Virus record (IMG/VR): IMGVR_UViG_3300043419_000944
Location: 1-36,628 of that record
DNA length: 36,628 bases
Origin: a virus
Direction: 5' to 3' (one strand)
Positions 14,840-22,834 of this stretch are shown here, one piece after another (position 1 is the first letter of the stretch; every line of letters starts with the position of its first letter). The notes beneath the pieces were generated by a model. That model worked only from the letters and a program-made list of their open reading frames with translations, made no database searches and had not been told where the DNA came from. The translations under genes were made by a program, and so were the position numbers.

Positions 14840-15026
14840 TTTTTTGTATTTGTACACCCATAAAAAATGTTAACCATCTAAACGATAAACCACACGCTGG
14901 CATCGATATACCGGTCTCAAAAAAAGTTTCTTTATTGTAAAAGAAAACAATTGTTGGTATCATAAACCAATGATGTTTCTTTTTATATATAAAAAAATCA
15001 GTTAGGTATTTTGGTTCTTTAATCAT
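14820..15026 (-). CDS. small hydrophobic/aromatic hypothetical protein
   Basis: 68 residues. It contains HHWFMIPTIVFFYNK and SFRWLTFFMGVQIQKN, both aromatic-rich and possibly membrane-associated, joined by FFETGISMPACG. No known family recognised with confidence, though this arrangement recalls small proteins in other T4-like phages. Its start lies inside the 3' end of the membrane gene upstream (15019-15318), and its end overlaps the SGNH gene by 20 bases; this packing and the protein-like composition support a real gene. Confidence 0.6.
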   Translation of the reverse strand: MIKEPKYLTDFFIYKKKHHWFMIPTIVFFYNKETFFETGISMPACGLSFRWLTFFMGVQIQKNAYYKK

Positions 15027-15318
15027 CTTTCTTTTTGAAAAGTGGTTTTAGTTTTTCTTTTGTTTTTTCGTAGTGTACCATTGCAAACCATTTACCTATG
15101 ATACTCCCAATGATGTAAAATACTACTCCGAGATAATCTCCTTTGAATAAACTGTCCAAGGAATAATATGTTGCACCTAACGACACTAAACTTGTCCAAA
15201 CACTATTAAGTAATAAACTTCTAATCTTGTTTTCATATGTGTACTTAATCTCCATAACTTTGAAGATATTAAACATAATTTGAAAAAATAAGATTAGAAG
15301 ATAATTTTTAATCATCAT
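15019..15318 (-). CDS. multi-spanning inner-membrane protein
   Basis: 99 residues from ATG at 15316-15318; the GTG just upstream and the ATG one codon down are equally possible. Three hydrophobic segments: NYLLILFFQIMFNIF (near the start), LLLNSVWTSLVSLGATYY (about 36-53) and YLGVVFYIIGSIIGKWFAM (about 62-80), with a basic tail ending FKKKDD. Size and topology fit class I or II holin-like proteins or small membrane regulators, and no muralytic gene is adjacent, so lysis is only a hypothesis. It overlaps the gene upstream by 11 bases. Confidence 0.7.
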   Translation of the reverse strand: MMIKNYLLILFFQIMFNIFKVMEIKYTYENKIRSLLLNSVWTSLVSLGATYYSLDSLFKGDYLGVVFYIIGSIIGKWFAMVHYEKTKEKLKPLFKKKDD

Positions 15319-15601
15319 CACCGTAATTTCCTGTTGTTCTTCTTAATAATCGGTCCACCTCATCTTCCTTCTCTCTCATTTCAATCATACGGATATAATA
15401 GGTATCAGAGCTGTTAGTTTCGGTCTTCATATTCTTATCAAACCATTTACTAAACCATTTACCTTTATATGCAAGAACTTGACATCTGTCAGAAAATTCA
15501 TCTGCATCATCTTGGTCCAATAAACCTTCGTCAACAAGTTTCGCAAGTACAATGTCTTTTACCTTGTTGTAATTTTCCATTTCTGCCGTTAAATCAATCA
15601 T
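15308..15601 (-). CDS. conserved hypothetical acidic phage protein
   Basis: 97 residues, acidic, without membrane or signal segments. Landmarks: KLVDEGLLDQDDADEFSDRC, then KGKWFSKWFDKNMK, then a charged end DEVDRLLRRTTGNYGDDD. A WF-x-x-WFD pattern after an acidic helix is typical of a small conserved protein of T4-like phages, but I know no function for it. It shares eight bases with 15594-15812 and eleven with the membrane gene, so all are co-translated. Confidence 0.75.
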   Translation of the reverse strand: MIDLTAEMENYNKVKDIVLAKLVDEGLLDQDDADEFSDRCQVLAYKGKWFSKWFDKNMKTETNSSDTYYIRMIEMREKEDEVDRLLRRTTGNYGDDD

Positions 15602-15812
15602 TATCTACGTTTTTAGTTTCTTCTTTTAATTTATTTAAACATTTGTACAATGTGTGTGACTCGGCCAAAGTATAGGCACCCTGACCCTGTAAAGTCTCAA
15701 TTGAGAGTTCTATAATTTTGAGTGCAGTCTCCTTATCCAACTTATCAACCAAATAGGTATCCAACTCTTGGGATGTCCTATATTCCAAAAAATTATTAAA
15801 AATACTTGCCAT
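15594..15812 (-). CDS. conserved hypothetical helical protein
   Basis: 72 residues, predicted all-helical: ALKIIELSIETLQGQG is followed by YTLAESHTLYKCLNKLKEE. No motif assigned. It is the first gene of the leftward set 15812 to 11961 and faces the rightward DUF192 gene across a 47-base divergent gap. That gap (15813-15859) is AT-rich; no TAnnTTTG match was found in either direction. Confidence 0.7.
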   Translation of the reverse strand: MASIFNNFLEYRTSQELDTYLVDKLDKETALKIIELSIETLQGQGAYTLAESHTLYKCLNKLKEETKNVDND

Positions 15813-15859
15813 AATTTAATATTACGAATTTATTTTGAGAAAACCAAATAATTATAGGT

Positions 15860-16219
15860 ATGTCAGTCTTAATTAACAACCAAACATTTCCTGCAGAGTA
15901 TCTATCCCAACCAGACGAACTACAAAGAGGTATGATGGGTAGAGAGTCCCTAAACGGGTGTATGGTGTTTAAAATGGGTATGGGGACACATTCATTTTGG
16001 ATGAAGAAGTGTCTAATACCACTTGATATTGTTTTTGTTAATAAAAACAGAATAAGTAACATACATCGTGATTGTCAACCTTGTGAGGACGATTGTGATA
16101 AAAGATACAGGGGTATCGGTGACCACGTAATCGAATTCCCATCAGGAACCTGTTCCAATTTCAAAATTGGTGATAAAGTTAAAATGTATCTTGGGACTCC
16201 ACAGAATCCTGTTCAATAA
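15860..16219 (+). CDS. DUF192 family protein
   Basis: 119 residues on the plus strand, isolated among leftward genes. DUF192 hallmarks: ELQRGMMGRESLNGCMVF (19-36), FWMKKCLIPLDIVFVN (47-62), a Cys-rich loop CQPCEDDC, then GDHVIEFPSGTC and FKIGDKVKM. The family is a small beta-rich domain of unknown function found in bacteria, archaea and phages; the copies I know in bacteria often carry signal peptides, and this one has none. The extra cysteines at about residues 75-82 could bind metal. It runs into the methyltransferase gene, overlapping by 41 bases convergently. Confidence 0.88.
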   Translation: MSVLINNQTFPAEYLSQPDELQRGMMGRESLNGCMVFKMGMGTHSFWMKKCLIPLDIVFVNKNRISNIHRDCQPCEDDCDKRYRGIGDHVIEFPSGTCSNFKIGDKVKMYLGTPQNPVQ

Positions 16220-16880
16220 AACTATCAACCGCATTTATAAAATCGTACTTAACTTTTGGTTTTACCTTTTCAAATACCCAAAAGTAACTATGATATTTTC
16301 TGGCGTGTTCTTGTTTAGTCCATTTAGTACCAAAACTATTGATTCTCACATTGGAAGTAAGTACAAACATATCTCTCGGGTAAAATCCAATCTGTAAAGC
16401 CATATTCATAATTAAACAATGGGTGAAGTGGTTCTTACCACCTGATACAGTGTCCTGACATTTCATTACCACATATCCACCTTTATCACAAATTCTATAC
16501 AATTCCTTTAAAGTGTTGAAGTAATTGACTTTCAAGTCATTATATGTTGTGTAACCCTCAAATCTCTTCGCAATAATGGAGCTACCTTCCTTATTACCTT
16601 TATACGATGCTCCCGCAACCACGAATGGCGGGTCGTACATAATACTCTTCATTGAGTTGTTCTCAAATGGTAAGTTCTCAGAGTCGGCCTCTACAACTGA
16701 CTCATTTACAGGGAATAAATCACTTTTGTATGTTGGGCCTGGTAAGTCTTTCCAAAAATTACCTTTCGAATAGGTACAATCCAAATCGAATCTTTCGATT
16801 TTGTACAAATCCATAATGTTTCTAATCGCCTCAAAGTTAGATGTGTAAACACTTTTGACTGGTTTAAAGTCTTTTTCCAT
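16179..16880 (-). CDS. DNA amino-methyltransferase-like protein (DPPF)
   Basis: 233 residues. The catalytic motif IV is DPPF (83-86) within SIMYDPPFVVAG, characteristic of N6-adenine or N4-cytosine methyltransferases. The N-terminal LDLDCTYSKGNFWKDLPGP (about 32-50) occupies the place of the first conserved block, and GGYVVMKCQDTV (134-145) resembles motif V/VI strands. The SAM-binding FxGxG motif is not clear, so the class order is likely permuted (beta-like). No restriction partner is adjacent. A solitary epigenetic or protective methylase is the simplest reading. Confidence 0.8.
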   Translation of the reverse strand: MEKDFKPVKSVYTSNFEAIRNIMDLYKIERFDLDCTYSKGNFWKDLPGPTYKSDLFPVNESVVEADSENLPFENNSMKSIMYDPPFVVAGASYKGNKEGSSIIAKRFEGYTTYNDLKVNYFNTLKELYRICDKGGYVVMKCQDTVSGGKNHFTHCLIMNMALQIGFYPRDMFVLTSNVRINSFGTKWTKQEHARKYHSYFWVFEKVKPKVKYDFINAVDSFIEQDSVESQDTF

Positions 16881-16881
16881 T

Positions 16882-17574
16882 TTAAATTAAGTTTTTAAGT
16901 TGTGGGTATATGAAATTATCGAATATTATTTTTTGTGATTCATTTCCAAAATGTGAGTCCTTCGCTATTGGTGGTACATTATTGTTTTTTGTGAAGTCAT
17001 CAACTGTACCATAAAGTATACGTATTTTTTTTATCAATTCCAAATAACCTGATTTTTCAGCCAATTGATGGATGTCCTCGTACCAACTAAAGAATATCAC
17101 TTTTTTACCATATGATTCACAAATGTGATGTACTAACAATATTGTATGTAGAATCTTAATTTCGAGATTATATTTTGAAATTATGGATTGTTGATAGATA
17201 AAATCTAAAACTTTATTAGTATCGTACCATTTACTAAATTCAGTTTCAAACGCCTTTTCATTCCTCATTGTGGTGAAGTTAAAATACTTAACACCGTTCA
17301 CGTTTGATGGTGAATGTAATCCCCTTTCATCGGATTTAATCATCGAAGCTCCCATCATAGTTCTAGCGGGGTGAGTTAATTGAAAAACGAATAAATCTAA
17401 GTCGGGATTGTTTTCAATAATGTATTTTACTTTCTCAATATTAACTTCATTTGACCCTCCTCTCGATGAGGAATCAATAATTTCCGCATTTAGAGTTTCA
17501 CCCATATGAAACCACCAAGGTTCTCCTCCGTAATTTCTTGAACTATGTGAACACCCTGTTACACCTATTTTCAT
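16882..17574 (-). CDS. SGNH-like hydrolase with GCSHS block I
   Basis: 230 residues from ATG at 17572-17574 (MKIGVTGCSHSSRNYGG); the longer frame lacks a good start and would cross into the divergent gap. Block I is GCSHS (7-11) rather than GDS; block II is the RGGSNE segment; the C-terminal DSHFGNES (H208) supplies the His. LFVFQLTHPART holds block III's position. A GCSHS/GCSHT version of block I also occurs in 31692-32465. Its job is probably hydrolysis or transfer of an acyl group on a sugar, but no direct evidence. It lies one base from the methyltransferase stop. Confidence 0.75.
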   Translation of the reverse strand: MKIGVTGCSHSSRNYGGEPWWFHMGETLNAEIIDSSSRGGSNEVNIEKVKYIIENNPDLDLFVFQLTHPARTMMGASMIKSDERGLHSPSNVNGVKYFNFTTMRNEKAFETEFSKWYDTNKVLDFIYQQSIISKYNLEIKILHTILLVHHICESYGKKVIFFSWYEDIHQLAEKSGYLELIKKIRILYGTVDDFTKNNNVPPIAKDSHFGNESQKIIFDNFIYPQLKNLI

Positions 17575-17670
17575 ATTCACTTGATTTTTAAATAAATCTT
17601 TGTTAGATTTTATTAAAATATAGTGAATAAAAAACAATAAACCAAAATATTTATATAAAAAGAAAACAAT
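17575..17670. promoter_or_regulatory. divergent promoter region
   Basis: A 96-base gap between the leftward SGNH gene and the rightward gene at 17671, so both promoters must lie here or further out. On the minus strand TTG followed 20 bases later by TATATTTT (one base off TAnnTTTG) points to the SGNH gene. On the plus strand the sequence before 17671 is A/T-rich (ATTTATAT about 15 bases upstream of ATG) with no consensus. Confidence 0.4.
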
Positions 17671-17859
17671 ATGGGATGCGGATGTAAAAAAAGAAATGTT
17701 CAACCACAAAACACACCTCTACCGGTTGAAGTACAAATAAACTTTTCGGAAGAAACTACATCTACCGAATTAGGTCCTGTCACTGAAGAACAAAGTACTC
17801 TTATCAATGAAATTGCTAATAAGTTAAGAGAGATTAATTCATCAGAAGAACCTCAATAA
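17671..17859 (+). CDS. small protein with MGCGCKK N-terminus
   Basis: 62 residues. The first six are MGCGCK; the rest is acidic and Gln/Glu/Thr-rich (LGPVTEEQSTLINEIANKL), likely helical at the C-terminus. Two closely spaced cysteines at the N-terminus could bind metal, be acylated or form disulfides; in T4-like phages similar short proteins are common but uncharacterised. It is followed by a strong intrinsic terminator (17867-17896), so it is a one-gene transcript separate from the glycosyltransferase operon. Confidence 0.7.
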   Translation: MGCGCKKRNVQPQNTPLPVEVQINFSEETTSTELGPVTEEQSTLINEIANKLREINSSEEPQ

Positions 17860-17866
17860 AGTTAAC

Positions 17867-17896
17867 AATATCGGACTTCTGTCCGATATTTTTTAT
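17867..17896 (+). terminator. rho-independent terminator
   Basis: A perfect 10-bp stem, AATATCGGAC (17867-17876) and GTCCGATATT (17881-17890), with loop TTCT, followed by TTTTAT. It ends the 17671-17859 transcript and isolates the operon starting at 17928. The reverse side lacks a comparable T-run, so it acts mainly rightward. Confidence 0.85.
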
Positions 17897-17927
17897 CTAT
17901 ATAATATATAAAAATTTATATACAAAT

Positions 17928-18125
17928 ATGAAAGCTGAAGTTAAATTAACTAGTGTAAACATTTTAGATGATGTTTATAAAAAATTCAAAATTAAATCGA
18001 TTGATGGTTCAATCAACCTACAAAAACTCGTAAACAGGTCTTTAGATTTATATACTAAAAGTGAAGATTTCAAAGACAAGATTGACAATCATAATGGGTT
18101 AGCATCTAGCGGTTCAAAGTTTTAA
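17928..18125 (+). CDS. possible ribbon-helix-helix regulator
   Basis: 65 residues. AEVKLTSVNILDDVYKKFK (3-21) looks like the beta-strand and first helix of a ribbon-helix-helix fold, followed by GSINLQKLVNRSLDLYTK (27-44) as the second helix, the usual layout of CopG/ParD/Arc-like DNA-binding proteins. It is the first gene of the rightward glycosyltransferase operon, starting 32 bases after the terminator and separated from the first glycosyltransferase by three bases. A role as operon regulator is inferred from position; a TATAAT-like box sits at 17900-17905. Confidence 0.6.
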   Translation: MKAEVKLTSVNILDDVYKKFKIKSIDGSINLQKLVNRSLDLYTKSEDFKDKIDNHNGLASSGSKF

Positions 18126-18128
18126 TTA

Positions 18129-19484
18129 ATGAAAAAAAAGATATTATTATTATCTGATGATTTGAGAATGACATCAGGTATATCTACTATGTCAAGGGAA
18201 CTTGTGTTGGGGACAATTCACAAGTACGATTGGGTACAGTTGGGTGCTGCAATTCAACATCCTGAGTTTGGTAAAGTGGTGGATGTAAATCAAGATGTGA
18301 GAGATAGAACAGGTATTGAAGATGCAAATCTTAAAATATATCCTAGCCACGGTTATGGTGATATTAATATTTTAAGAACATTATTAGCAATTGAAAAACC
18401 AGACGCAATCTTACATTTTACTGACCCACATTATTGGCAATGGTTATATGATAATGAACACGAGATAAGACAACAAGTTCCGATATTGTATTATCACATT
18501 TGGGATGATTTACCTGACCCAAAGTACAACAGAGATTACTACGAGAGTTGTGATTGGGTTGGTTGTATATCTAAACAAACTTATGGTATTGTTCATCGAG
18601 TTGGTAAAATGATTGATGAGGTTACACATAAACCATTGGAAGATTGGCAAATTAGTTATGTACCTCACGGAATCAATCCAAAAGTATTCAAACCTTTAGA
18701 TGATGTTAGTGATGATATTAAAAAACTAATGTTTGGTGACAAGGAATATGATTTTGTGTTATTCTATAACAACAGAAACATAAGAAGAAAACAACCATCG
18801 GATGTAATCTACTCTTATAAATTATTCTGTGATAAATTACCAAAAGAACAATCGGACAAATGTTTATTATTAATGCACACAGCTGCTGTTGATGAGAACG
18901 GAACTGATTTACCTGCTGTGATTGATGCGTTGTGTCCTTATGATGTTAAGTTCACAGGTTTAAAATTAGAACAAGATAAGTTAAATGAAATTTACAATCT
19001 TGTTGATTGTACCATTAACATAGCAAACAACGAAGGGTTTGGTTTAACAACTGCAGAATCATTAATGGCAGGTACACCAATCATTGTAAATGTGACTGGT
19101 GGTTTACAAGACCAATGTGGATTTAATTATAGTGCCGATGACTACATTACATTTGGTACTCTACACGATAAGAAGACGCACGGTTCAACATTACACGGTG
19201 AATGGGTTCTTCCTATTTGGCCGGCAGCAATTAACTTAAATGGTTCAGTGCCCACACCTTACATCTTTGACGATAGAGTTAATGATGATGAGGTCGCAAA
19301 TAAAATTGCCACAGTTTATTCTTGGGGTAAGGAAGAGAGAAAAAGAAGAGGTTTGTTAGGTAGAGAATTTATGATTGAGAATTTATCTTCAGACATTATG
19401 AATAACTCATTGATTGAAGGTATTGAAAGAGTTTTTGAAAACTATAAACCAAGAAAAAGATTTGACTTATATAAGATAGTATAA
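18129..19484 (+). CDS. GT-B glycosyltransferase, GT4-like
   Basis: 451 residues. N-terminal Rossmann-like domain begins KKILLLSDDLRMTSGI; the link to the C-terminal domain shows VPHGINPKVFKP (178-189) and FYNNRNIRRKQ (212-222). The GT4 donor-binding signature EGFGLTTAESLMAGTP (302-317) follows, with the second acidic residue at E310. It should be a retaining transferase moving a sugar from a nucleotide donor onto a glycan or protein acceptor; donor and acceptor cannot be read. It ends one base from the start of the second GT4 gene, indicating a shared transcript and likely a shared pathway. Confidence 0.9.
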   Translation: MKKKILLLSDDLRMTSGISTMSRELVLGTIHKYDWVQLGAAIQHPEFGKVVDVNQDVRDRTGIEDANLKIYPSHGYGDINILRTLLAIEKPDAILHFTDPHYWQWLYDNEHEIRQQVPILYYHIWDDLPDPKYNRDYYESCDWVGCISKQTYGIVHRVGKMIDEVTHKPLEDWQISYVPHGINPKVFKPLDDVSDDIKKLMFGDKEYDFVLFYNNRNIRRKQPSDVIYSYKLFCDKLPKEQSDKCLLLMHTAAVDENGTDLPAVIDALCPYDVKFTGLKLEQDKLNEIYNLVDCTINIANNEGFGLTTAESLMAGTPIIVNVTGGLQDQCGFNYSADDYITFGTLHDKKTHGSTLHGEWVLPIWPAAINLNGSVPTPYIFDDRVNDDEVANKIATVYSWGKEERKRRGLLGREFMIENLSSDIMNNSLIEGIERVFENYKPRKRFDLYKIV

Positions 19485-19485
19485 T

Positions 19486-20733
19486 ATGAAACCATTTTTA
19501 TTATTTAGAGGACCTGTAAAAACAAGAAGTGGATATGGTGCACATTCAAGAGATTTGTTGCAAGCATTATATGAAATGGATTTGTTTGAGATTAAGATAG
19601 ATAGTTGTATGTGGGGGTCAACTCCGATGACTGCGTTAGAAAAAGATAATCAGTTTCATATGTGGATTGAATCTAACATAATTAACCCTGCCGGTGTTAC
19701 CTCTGATTTTTATGTTCAAGTAACTGTACCTAATGAATTTGAAAGGAGAGGTAAGTTTAATGTTGGTATAACTGCAGGAATCGAAACTACAGTTGCACCT
19801 AAAGAGTGGATTGATGGTTGTAATAGAATGGATTTAGTTATAACGACATCAAAGTTCTCAAAAGAAGTGTTGTTATCAACTGTATACAATGAGAATGAAA
19901 ACAACACAGGAAAATTAATTAAACAACATAAGATACAAAAACCGATAGAAGTTCTATTTGAAGGTGTTGATGTTTCTACATTCAATAATGAATATAATGG
20001 TATTGATTTGGATATCAAAGAAGATTTTGCGTACTTGTTTGTTGGTCATTGGTTAAAGGGTTCACTTGGTCAAGATAGAAAGGATGTGGGAATGATGATT
20101 AAATGTTTTATGGAATCATTCAAAGATATTGAAGATAAACCTGCACTTATACTTAAGACTTCTTCGGCAACATTCTCAATTAAAGAACGTGAGAATATGA
20201 GAAGAAAGATTGAAGAGTTAACAAAAGGATATGATAATCCTCCATCCGTTTATCTATTGTTTGGTGAATTAACTAATCAAGAAATGAATGAATTGTATAA
20301 TCATCCTAAGATTAAATCGATGGTATCAATCACAAAGGGTGAAGGTTTTGGTAGACCTCTATTAGAATTTTCAATGACAGGAAAGCCAATCATAGCGTCT
20401 AACTGGTCAGGTCATAAAGATTTCTTACCAATGGATAAAGCGATTATGATTGGTGGTTCATTAACTGATGTACACGAAAGTGCTGCTGATAGTTTTATAC
20501 TAAGAGGGTCTAAATGGTTTACCGCAAACTATAATGAGTTCGCAGAAGTGTTAAGATTAGTTAAAAATGATTATGACAAATTCAAAGAAAAATCTGAAAC
20601 ACTAAGAGAAGAAAATAAAGAAAAGTTCTCAATGGAAAAAATGAAAGATGTGTTTATGAATTTGATTAAACCATATACCGTTCAACCTAAAGAACATAAT
20701 TTGGTTTTACCAAAACTTACAAAAATTAAGTAA
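19486..20733 (+). CDS. GT-B glycosyltransferase, GT4-like
   Basis: 415 residues, organised like the gene upstream: FLLFRGPVKTRSGYGAHSRD at the start (donor-side Gly-rich loop), LFEGVDVSTFN near 160-170, and KGEGFGRPLLEFSMTGKP (284-301) as the GT4 signature with the catalytic Glu at E286/E294. NWSGHKDFL continues the domain. Probably retaining; donor and acceptor unknown. It couples to the next gene by TAATG (20733). Two consecutive GT4 enzymes usually add successive residues of one chain, which is inference here. Confidence 0.9.
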   Translation: MKPFLLFRGPVKTRSGYGAHSRDLLQALYEMDLFEIKIDSCMWGSTPMTALEKDNQFHMWIESNIINPAGVTSDFYVQVTVPNEFERRGKFNVGITAGIETTVAPKEWIDGCNRMDLVITTSKFSKEVLLSTVYNENENNTGKLIKQHKIQKPIEVLFEGVDVSTFNNEYNGIDLDIKEDFAYLFVGHWLKGSLGQDRKDVGMMIKCFMESFKDIEDKPALILKTSSATFSIKERENMRRKIEELTKGYDNPPSVYLLFGELTNQEMNELYNHPKIKSMVSITKGEGFGRPLLEFSMTGKPIIASNWSGHKDFLPMDKAIMIGGSLTDVHESAADSFILRGSKWFTANYNEFAEVLRLVKNDYDKFKEKSETLREENKEKFSMEKMKDVFMNLIKPYTVQPKEHNLVLPKLTKIK

Positions 20734-20996
20734 TGTCGTTTAAATTTTTAAGGGATAATAATAGTTTATTTTCAGATTTAGAACCGACACAAATTTTAAC
20801 ATTAAGTCGAGCGGCGTACTATCCTGAAAATGTTGAGTTTTGTTTTCAATTTGGTGATAATGAACCTACAGTGTTTGCCACGGGTCCTAATGAATGTACC
20901 ATTCGTTTATCACCGAGTCCCAATGGTAATGTAACATTTACAAGTAATGAAGGTTCAACATTTAAATTATTTGCAAGGGAGATTCAAAATGGTTAG
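20733..20996 (+). CDS. small hypothetical protein in glycan operon
   Basis: 87 residues. Predicted mostly beta: CFQFGDNEPTVFATG, ECTIRLSPSPNGNVTFTSNEG and STFKLFAREI could be strands of an Ig-like or decoration-type sandwich. No signal or membrane segment. It begins in the stop codon of the second GT4 gene, and its stop lies inside the start of the next gene (20989). Because it is neither an enzyme nor a regulator, a virion-surface protein that is the acceptor of the pathway is an attractive but untested guess. Confidence 0.65.
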   Translation: MSFKFLRDNNSLFSDLEPTQILTLSRAAYYPENVEFCFQFGDNEPTVFATGPNECTIRLSPSPNGNVTFTSNEGSTFKLFAREIQNG

Positions 20997-21207
20997 TGAA
21001 TTTAAATTTTTTCGAGGTATTCCTAAAAAGGCAAGAGTGTTACGTGTAGATTGGAGACCAGAATTAGTGGATGATGGTGTCAATTATACTGATATTGTAT
21101 CAGAATTATCGAGAGCACTTTCTGAAACAATTTCTCGTGAAATTGATAACGACATTGTGAATCAACTAACAAGAAGAATAAACGGAGGATTTAATCAAAG
21201 AGCATAA
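20989..21207 (+). CDS. small hypothetical protein with SREIDNDI motif
   Basis: 72 residues from ATG at 20989; the longer frame from 20947 would bury 14 extra residues in the previous gene, whereas 20989 gives the usual eight-base overlap. The start MVSEFKFFRGIPKK resembles the preceding gene's MSFKFLRD. The C-terminus contains LSETISREIDNDIVNQLTRR, a helix like one I associate with T4-type capsid and vertex proteins (SREIDxEI). This hints at a small virion protein but is not proof. Confidence 0.65.
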   Translation: MVSEFKFFRGIPKKARVLRVDWRPELVDDGVNYTDIVSELSRALSETISREIDNDIVNQLTRRINGGFNQRA

Positions 21208-21210
21208 AAT

Positions 21211-21831
21211 ATGATATTAAGTTACGCAATTACAGTTTGTAATGAATTAGACGAAATCAAAAGATTGTTACCTTTCCTGATTGAGAAAAAAGGAATCAAT
21301 GATGAAGTGGTAATTCTTTTTGATGAGAAAAATGGTTCTCCTGAAGTACTTGAATATTTGTTAAATTTTAATAAATTACCGAATGTACAGACTTGGAGAG
21401 GATTAGATTTTGGAAATAACTTTGCAGATTGGAAGAACAAATTATCTGACTATTGTAAAGGTGATTACATATTCCAATTGGATGCTGATGAGTTGATTGG
21501 TGAAATGTTTATGTTAAACATTAAACCGATACTCGAAACTAATCCTGAGGTTGATTTATATTATCTATCAAGAATAAACATAGTTGATGGGATAACTGAT
21601 GAACACATAAGGAAGTGGGGTTGGAGTGTAAACCAAAAGGGTTGGATAAACTTTCCCGATAAACAGGGTAGAATATTCAGGAAGAATTTAAAATGGTTTG
21701 GTAATGTTCACGAAAGAATTATGGGTGCCGAAACAATTACCTCGTTACCTGATAGTGAAGATTTTTGTATAATCCATCATAAAAAAATTGAAAGGCAAGA
21801 AAAACAAAATAACTTTTACATAACATTATAA
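21211..21831 (+). CDS. GT-A glycosyltransferase, family 2-like
   Basis: 206 residues, a single GT-A domain. ILSYAITVCNELDEIKRLL is the N-terminal strand and donor loop, IFQLDADELIG carries the DxD-like DADE (91-94) that binds the metal and nucleotide sugar, and IFRKNLKWFGNVHERI (about 155-170) is the acceptor-side block typical of GT2 enzymes of the SpsA type. Inverting mechanism expected. It lacks membrane spans, so the acceptor is soluble or membrane-associated through another protein. One base from the epimerase gene. Confidence 0.88.
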   Translation: MILSYAITVCNELDEIKRLLPFLIEKKGINDEVVILFDEKNGSPEVLEYLLNFNKLPNVQTWRGLDFGNNFADWKNKLSDYCKGDYIFQLDADELIGEMFMLNIKPILETNPEVDLYYLSRINIVDGITDEHIRKWGWSVNQKGWINFPDKQGRIFRKNLKWFGNVHERIMGAETITSLPDSEDFCIIHHKKIERQEKQNNFYITL

Positions 21832-21832
21832 A

Positions 21833-22831
21833 ATGAAGATATTAATAACAGGAGTTGCAGGATTATTAGGGTCAAGATTAGCAGACTATATTGCTGAGAA
21901 TCATCCAGATGTACACATAGTCGGTATGGATGATTTGAGTGGTGGTTACAAAGAAAATGTAAACCCAAAGGTTGAGTTTTGGCAAATGAATTTGGTTGAA
22001 CATCCAATTGAAAATTGTTTCGAGGTTCATAAGTTTGATTACGTTTATCACTTTGCAGCATACGCAGCAGAAGGGTTATCACCATTCATTCGAACTTACA
22101 ACTATCAAAACAATTTAGTTGCAACATCGAGAATCATAACACAATGTATCAAACACGATGTTAAACGTTTAGTGTTTACATCAACGTTAGCGGTGTATGG
22201 TCACCAAGACGGTAATATGTTTGATGAGGTTCAAGTACCTAAACCTATTGACCCATATGGTGTTGCTAAGTATGGTTGTGAAATGGATATTCAAATTGCT
22301 GGTGAACAACACGGATTAGATTGGTGTATCATTCGTCCTCATAATGTATTTGGAGTTAAACAAAACATATGGGACAAGTATAGAAACGTATTGGGTATTT
22401 GGATGTATCAACATATGATTGGTGAACCGATGACAATCTTTGGTGATGGTACACAAACAAGAGCATTTAGTTATATTGATGATAGTCTTGGACCATTATG
22501 GAAAGCGTCTCAAGATATTAGAGCAAGTAAACAAATTATAAATCTTGGTGGTATCAAAGAATATTCAATCAATGAAGCTAACGAAATATTAAGAGAAGTT
22601 GTTGGTGGTGGTTCTGTTCAATATTATGAACAAAGACACGAAGTTAAACATTCAATACCTACTTGGCAAAAATCGATAGACCTATTAGATTTTGAGTTTA
22701 AAACGGATTTAAAAGAGGGACTAACAAAGATGTGGGATTGGGCAAAACAACAACCTATAAGAGAAAGGTTTGTTTGGCCGTTCTATGAGTTAGATAAAGG
22801 AATTTATTCATTTTGGAAAAATAAAAAATAA
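21833..22831 (+). CDS. NAD-dependent sugar epimerase/dehydratase (extended SDR)
   Basis: 332 residues. Cofactor motif GVAGLLG (7-13) with the acidic residue D33/D34 of GMDDLSGG for NAD(H), STLAVYG (117-123) with the active-site Ser/Thr, and the YxxxK pair Y142/K146 in YGVAK. IIRPHNVFG and RAFSYIDD follow the UDP-glucose 4-epimerase or GDP-sugar dehydratase pattern. It converts a nucleotide sugar to a new stereoisomer or deoxy form, probably supplying the glycosyltransferases in this operon. Which sugar cannot be told from sequence. Confidence 0.92.
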   Translation: MKILITGVAGLLGSRLADYIAENHPDVHIVGMDDLSGGYKENVNPKVEFWQMNLVEHPIENCFEVHKFDYVYHFAAYAAEGLSPFIRTYNYQNNLVATSRIITQCIKHDVKRLVFTSTLAVYGHQDGNMFDEVQVPKPIDPYGVAKYGCEMDIQIAGEQHGLDWCIIRPHNVFGVKQNIWDKYRNVLGIWMYQHMIGEPMTIFGDGTQTRAFSYIDDSLGPLWKASQDIRASKQIINLGGIKEYSINEANEILREVVGGGSVQYYEQRHEVKHSIPTWQKSIDLLDFEFKTDLKEGLTKMWDWAKQQPIRERFVWPFYELDKGIYSFWKNKK

Positions 22832-22834
22832 TAT

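Noticed and set aside
15796-16062. Leftward frame opposite the DUF192 gene
   Set aside because: The plus-strand DUF192 protein has strong family landmarks across its length; the opposite frame has no motif.
6059-16880. A restriction-modification system
   Set aside because: Two methyltransferases and one possible nuclease are not adjacent and no specificity subunit or recognised restriction enzyme is present.
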